This document shows, piece after piece, positions 60,804 to 64,000 of a stretch of DNA of 64,000 nt. Both the position numbers and the translations under genes were made by a program. Positions within the stretch are counted from its first letter, which is position 1. The number at the start of each line of letters is the position of its first letter. The notes below the pieces were generated by a model. That model was not told the DNA's origin and ran no database searches. It was given only the letters and a program-made list of their open reading frames with translations. This DNA is from Paracnuella aquatica. GTDB taxonomy: Bacteria > Bacteroidota > Bacteroidia > Chitinophagales > Chitinophagaceae. The stretch spans positions 992,001-1,056,000 of the forward strand of contig NZ_QOWJ01000001.1 of the NCBI RefSeq assembly GCF_003332885.2, in the 5' to 3' direction.

Positions 60804-63314
60804 TTATTGGCCAACGAGAAATACTGCGTTGCAAAACATCAGTTTTCCGTTTTCCCAAAAATTGCGGAACAGCGGGTTATCGGCCAAATACGTAACGGTG
60901 CCTCGGCCAAGCTCCTGTGTGCCATACAACAGGCCATCCTGCAGGCGTGGCGCCAGTTTATTGCCCACAAAGCCTGCTACCTGCCCGCCTTTTTTTAACA
61001 CGCCAACATTCCAGCCATCGCCTTTGATGAAATCGTAAATGGCATCGTCCTGTTTCAGCGTGTAATAGTAATTGGGGTAACCAAAGGCCAGCGGATGCGT
61101 GTTGTCCAACTCCACGCGGAAAATAGAACCCGGCGTGATGTTTTGGATATAATCCCGTTCGCGGTCTTCAAATTTTTGCAGCGCACTATACTGATCGCGA
61201 TCGGCAGCAGAATCTTCTTTTTTCGATTTGATGGCCCAATCAAGTCGGCCCAGTTGCGCCACAGCACTTTCCAGCGCCACCAGGTGCCCGCCGCCCGAGA
61301 TCCAGTTGCGGAGTTGGTCGGCAGCAGCTTTGTCCGAAAGGAAGCGGTAAGCGCCATCCGGCATGATCACCACATCGTAGTTGCTCCAGTTGAAGCGGCC
61401 AATGTCGGCCAGGTTTACCAGCGTGATGGGGTATTGCAGTTCCTGTTCAAAGAAATGCCACACTTCGCCGGCACCCAGCGATGAAACACCTTCGCCGGTA
61501 ATGAGCGCCACTTTGCGGCTTTTAAACGGAACCATTTTCGAAGAACCAAAATCAAAACCTTTTTCTACAAAACCGGTATTCACCGCGGTCAGCTCCACAC
61601 CTGCCGAATCTGCCAGGCTCCGTACCGTGTTCCAAAGGTTGGGTACATATTGGTTACTCGTCCGCATCACCACAATGGAGCCGCGGTCGAATGTTTGTCC
61701 GCCCACATCAAATGGCCGTTCGCTGTACCGCAGCTTGATGCCGCGGCGCTGCAGTTGTGTGGCCAGTTTCACGCCCTGCACACCAGTCCAGCGAATCACA
61801 TAAGCGTAAGGATCGGAACTATTGGCGTTAGAAACAGGCTTATGCGCTGCAGCTTCATTTGTGTTCAAAGCAGTACGGGTGGCAAATGCTTTCAGGCCAT
61901 ATACATAAGGCATGGCCCATGCGGTGATGTCGTAGGTGTTGGAATCAACCACAGTAGTGCGGGGTTCAAACAAAACCGTAACCAGCGTGCCTTTCGGCTG
62001 TGCTGCAGAAACTACCAGATCGTTCGCAGCTATGGAAAAAGATTCTTCTTTTCCATTTTCATAATTAAAGCCGCGCAGGCCGTTGCCTGTTGCCGCACCA
62101 TAGCGGATGCCGTTGCGATCCAGCATTTTTTTCAGTGATGCAATGCGCTCTGCATCGCGGGGACTGTGTTTGATCACGTAGGTTTTATAAGCGCCGGCGT
62201 TGCCCGCTGAAGCCGTGCGGAAAAACGACTGGAACTCGTTGAGCAGTTTGCCTGCATTTTGCGCAGCTACTTCTACTGTGCTCAAACCGGTAGTATAATG
62301 GTGCAAAACCCGGTCGGTTAGGGTCAACGTATCGCCTTCGTCGGTAACGATGCCCAGGCCGCCGGCCGGGCCGCCGCCCTGCTCATAGGTCATGCCAATC
62401 GAGCCATTGTAAATCGGGTAGGTATCACCGTAAGACGGGTATAACAGGTCAAATACTTCTTTGGTAAAATAGAGCCAACCGTTCTCGTCAAAATAACGTG
62501 CATGGTTGCGGCCAATGGTTTCCTGGAAATTCCGCTGCCACGGCGTGATCACCTCGTGGTAAGGTTGTGCGGCCGGCGCAAAATAATAAGGCTGGTTAAC
62601 GCCCTGCTCATGAAAATCGACATGCACCTGCGGCAGCCATTGGTTGAACAATGCGACGCGTTGACGGCTTTCGAGCTGGGTTTGCCAGGCCCAGTCGCGG
62701 TTCAGGTCAAAATTGTAATGGTTGCTTCTGCCGCCGGGCCATGGCTCGCGGTGTTCCCTGGCTTCAGGTGCGGGGTTGTATTGGCGGCCCACCACAGAGT
62801 TGAACCAGTTCACATAGCGATCACGACCGTCGGGGTTGAGGCAGGGATCAATAGCCACCACAGTGTTTTGCAGCCATTGCTTGGTGCGGCTGTTGGCCGG
62901 GTCCACCAATGCATACAACGTCATCATCGCCGCTTCCGACGAAGAGGTTTCGTTACCGTGTACATTGTACGAAAGCCAAACGATGACCGGGGCGCTGGTG
63001 TTGCCGTTGCCACCATTGTGTGCCGCCAGTTTGAGGTTATTGTTGCGGATGTTTTCAAGGTTGGCAATATGGTTGGCCGATGAAATAAAACCCGCCAGCA
63101 GCGGACGGCCTTCGTTGGTCTGACCATACGACTGCAGTTTCATCATATCGGGCTTTTGCGCAGCCACATGCTTAAAGTATTCCACAATGCGCCAGTGCGG
63201 CGTATAGCGGGTGCCTATTTTATACCCTAAAAATTGCTCGGGACTTTGCAGTTGTGCACTACACCAAAAAGAAAGCAGCAGCAGGAAGGATGCGGCAAAA
63301 AACCGTTTGTTCAT
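60804..63314 (-). CDS. Exported M14-family metallocarboxypeptidase
   Basis: 836 residues. Signal peptide MNKRFFAASFLLLLSFWCSAQ; the start at 63314 was chosen over the long frame from 63440 for this. The zinc motif YNVHGNETSSSEAAMMTLYALV (H-x-x-E) lies near residue 115, then DPCLNPDGRDRYVNW and VHVDFHEQGVNQPYYFAPAAQPYH, which give the third ligand and substrate region of zinc carboxypeptidases. The C-terminal third has a glutaminase-like fold (KVALITGEGVSSLGAGEVWHFFEQ, NYDVVIMPDGAYRFLS, WISGGGHLVALES). The large size and this tail are usual for Bacteroidota members. It is divergent from the gamma-glutamyltransferase gene. Confidence 0.9.
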   Translation of the reverse strand: MNKRFFAASFLLLLSFWCSAQLQSPEQFLGYKIGTRYTPHWRIVEYFKHVAAQKPDMMKLQSYGQTNEGRPLLAGFISSANHIANLENIRNNNLKLAAHNGGNGNTSAPVIVWLSYNVHGNETSSSEAAMMTLYALVDPANSRTKQWLQNTVVAIDPCLNPDGRDRYVNWFNSVVGRQYNPAPEAREHREPWPGGRSNHYNFDLNRDWAWQTQLESRQRVALFNQWLPQVHVDFHEQGVNQPYYFAPAAQPYHEVITPWQRNFQETIGRNHARYFDENGWLYFTKEVFDLLYPSYGDTYPIYNGSIGMTYEQGGGPAGGLGIVTDEGDTLTLTDRVLHHYTTGLSTVEVAAQNAGKLLNEFQSFFRTASAGNAGAYKTYVIKHSPRDAERIASLKKMLDRNGIRYGAATGNGLRGFNYENGKEESFSIAANDLVVSAAQPKGTLVTVLFEPRTTVVDSNTYDITAWAMPYVYGLKAFATRTALNTNEAAAHKPVSNANSSDPYAYVIRWTGVQGVKLATQLQRRGIKLRYSERPFDVGGQTFDRGSIVVMRTSNQYVPNLWNTVRSLADSAGVELTAVNTGFVEKGFDFGSSKMVPFKSRKVALITGEGVSSLGAGEVWHFFEQELQYPITLVNLADIGRFNWSNYDVVIMPDGAYRFLSDKAAADQLRNWISGGGHLVALESAVAQLGRLDWAIKSKKEDSAADRDQYSALQKFEDRERDYIQNITPGSIFRVELDNTHPLAFGYPNYYYTLKQDDAIYDFIKGDGWNVGVLKKGGQVAGFVGNKLAPRLQDGLLYGTQELGRGTVTYLADNPLFRNFWENGKLMFCNAVFLVGQ

Positions 63315-63376
63315 GTACCAGAAATTGTAAGGCAATATTACAAACCCTGATATTATCGAAGCCATGAAAATAGAAA

Positions 63377-63393
63377 AGCCCCGGACAGGGGCT
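63377..63393. other. Hairpin in the divergent gap between the M14 and gamma-glutamyltransferase genes
   Basis: AGCCCC-N5-GGGGCT, extended by AGAA/TTCT-like flanks, followed on the minus strand by a T-rich stretch. It could attenuate the M14 transcript, whose start codon is 63 bp further on, or be a leftover terminator. The rest of 63315-63607 shows nothing I recognise. Confidence 0.35.
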
Positions 63394-63607
63394 CTTCTTT
63401 GTACAGTTGGTTTAGGCGCCGGAAAGCCGGCAGCACACAATGATACCTCTTTTTCCTGTTTCGGTTATATGATTTTTCTGTTTTATTTAGTTGCAAAATG
63501 CAACGCGGCTGTATATGCGTAAATTAAGTGCCACCAACATCCCTCCCTCCGATTTCAGTTGCTCAACATTGAATGGGCTATTTTCGTAATCCAAATTACC
63601 TCCGTGT

Positions 63608-64000
63608 ATGCGCCATTTGTTTTTGTTGAGCTGCTGTATCAGTTTGTTGGGTTGTACGCCGCGCAAAGCCGAACGAGCCAGCCTGCCGTTTAATCCCTAC
63701 CAATACAGCATTCAAAAAACGGTCACTGCAGCCAATGGCGCGGTGGTGTCGGCACACCCGCTGGCCAGCATGGCCGGCCTGCACGTGATGCAGACAGGCG
63801 GCAACGCGTTTGATGCGGCCATTGCCACACAACTGGCCTTAGCCGTAGTGTACCCACAAGCGGGCAACCTGGGCGGCGGCGGTTTTATGGTGGCCCAACT
63901 GGCAGGCGGCAAACTGGTTTCACTTGATTACCGCGAGGCAGCGCCAGCAGCGGCACACCGCAATATGTACCTCGATAGCGCAGGCAACGCCCAGACCGAA
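63608..64000 (+). CDS. ggt: Gamma-glutamyltransferase (3' truncated by window end)
   Basis: 131 codons are visible and the frame is open to the last base. The protein starts MRHLFLLSCCISLLGCTPRKA, a lipoprotein signal with LLGC. It continues with the typical GGT beginning: GAVVSAHPLASMAGLHVMQTGGNAFDAAIATQLALAVVYPQAGNLGGGGFMVAQLAGGKLVSLDYREAAPAAAHRNMY. The DYREAAP substrate Arg motif is intact. The catalytic Thr of the second half lies outside the window. The enzyme moves or removes gamma-glutamyl groups, for example from glutathione, probably on the periplasmic side of a membrane. The start codon at 63608 is the first Met of the lipobox-bearing frame. Confidence 0.9.
   Translation, partial: MRHLFLLSCCISLLGCTPRKAERASLPFNPYQYSIQKTVTAANGAVVSAHPLASMAGLHVMQTGGNAFDAAIATQLALAVVYPQAGNLGGGGFMVAQLAGGKLVSLDYREAAPAAAHRNMYLDSAGNAQTE

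Overview
The window looks like a chromosomal segment of a Bacteroidota bacterium, most likely family Chitinophagaceae. The evidence is type IX secretion sorting domains (one type-B/CHU_C, one type-A-like), the Bacteroidota promoter pattern (TTTG about 21 nt before TAnnTTTG), the Bacteroidetes-type arginine pathway with an N-acyl-ornithine carbamoyltransferase, and typical neighbours (AMP nucleosidase, NIPSNAP, HsdR-N protein, ThuA/sugar-dehydrogenase lipoprotein). No genus is proposed. There are no insertion sequences, phage genes, rRNA genes or CRISPR arrays; one tRNA, an initiator tRNA-fMet, is present.

Layout. 0-4 kb: tail of an FtsX-type permease, a secreted protein, L-lactate dehydrogenase and a Tat-exported Gfo/Idh/MocA oxidoreductase. 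4-19 kb: an assimilatory nitrate locus. cobA (sirohaem precursor) is divergent from nirB-nirD, then come a nitrate/nitrite MFS porter, a single-chain nitrate reductase fused to a NirB-like FAD/NAD/[2Fe-2S] module, and a rubredoxin-tailed protein whose body resembles a sirohaem reductase without its cysteines. On the opposite strand lies a molybdenum-cofactor run (SelW-like, moeA, moeB-like/rhodanese, moaC-moaB fusion, mobA). The MoaC half and the MoeB-like protein both lack residues known to be essential in E. coli. moaA, moaD and moaE are not in the window.

19.7-28.7 kb: a complete arginine operon (GNAT-type synthase, argG, argC, argD, argF', argB, argE-like, argH). It is preceded by a Bacteroidota promoter and a long leader with strong nested and mutually exclusive hairpins. 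argF' carries a palindromic repeat inside its reading frame. 28.9-35.6 kb: a light-sensing operon of haem oxygenase, a bacteriophytochrome photosensory core with no output domain, and a 1505-residue CheB-CheR-PAS-histidine kinase.

35.7-46 kb: housekeeping and small genes (biotin-dependent carboxyltransferase, RNase H, ManA, YraN, XerD, AMP nucleosidase, a double ABC ATPase, tRNA-fMet). 46-64 kb: mostly exported enzymes on the minus strand (CHU_C protein, NIPSNAP, ThuA/dehydrogenase/cytochrome c lipoprotein, SSS symporter with two tiny membrane proteins and a PIG-L deacetylase, M14 peptidase). The window ends inside a gamma-glutamyltransferase. Long perfect inverted repeats occupy several intergenic gaps.

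All functional calls rest on motif recognition by eye. No searches, folding programs or alignments were run, and residue equivalences to E. coli proteins are from memory.
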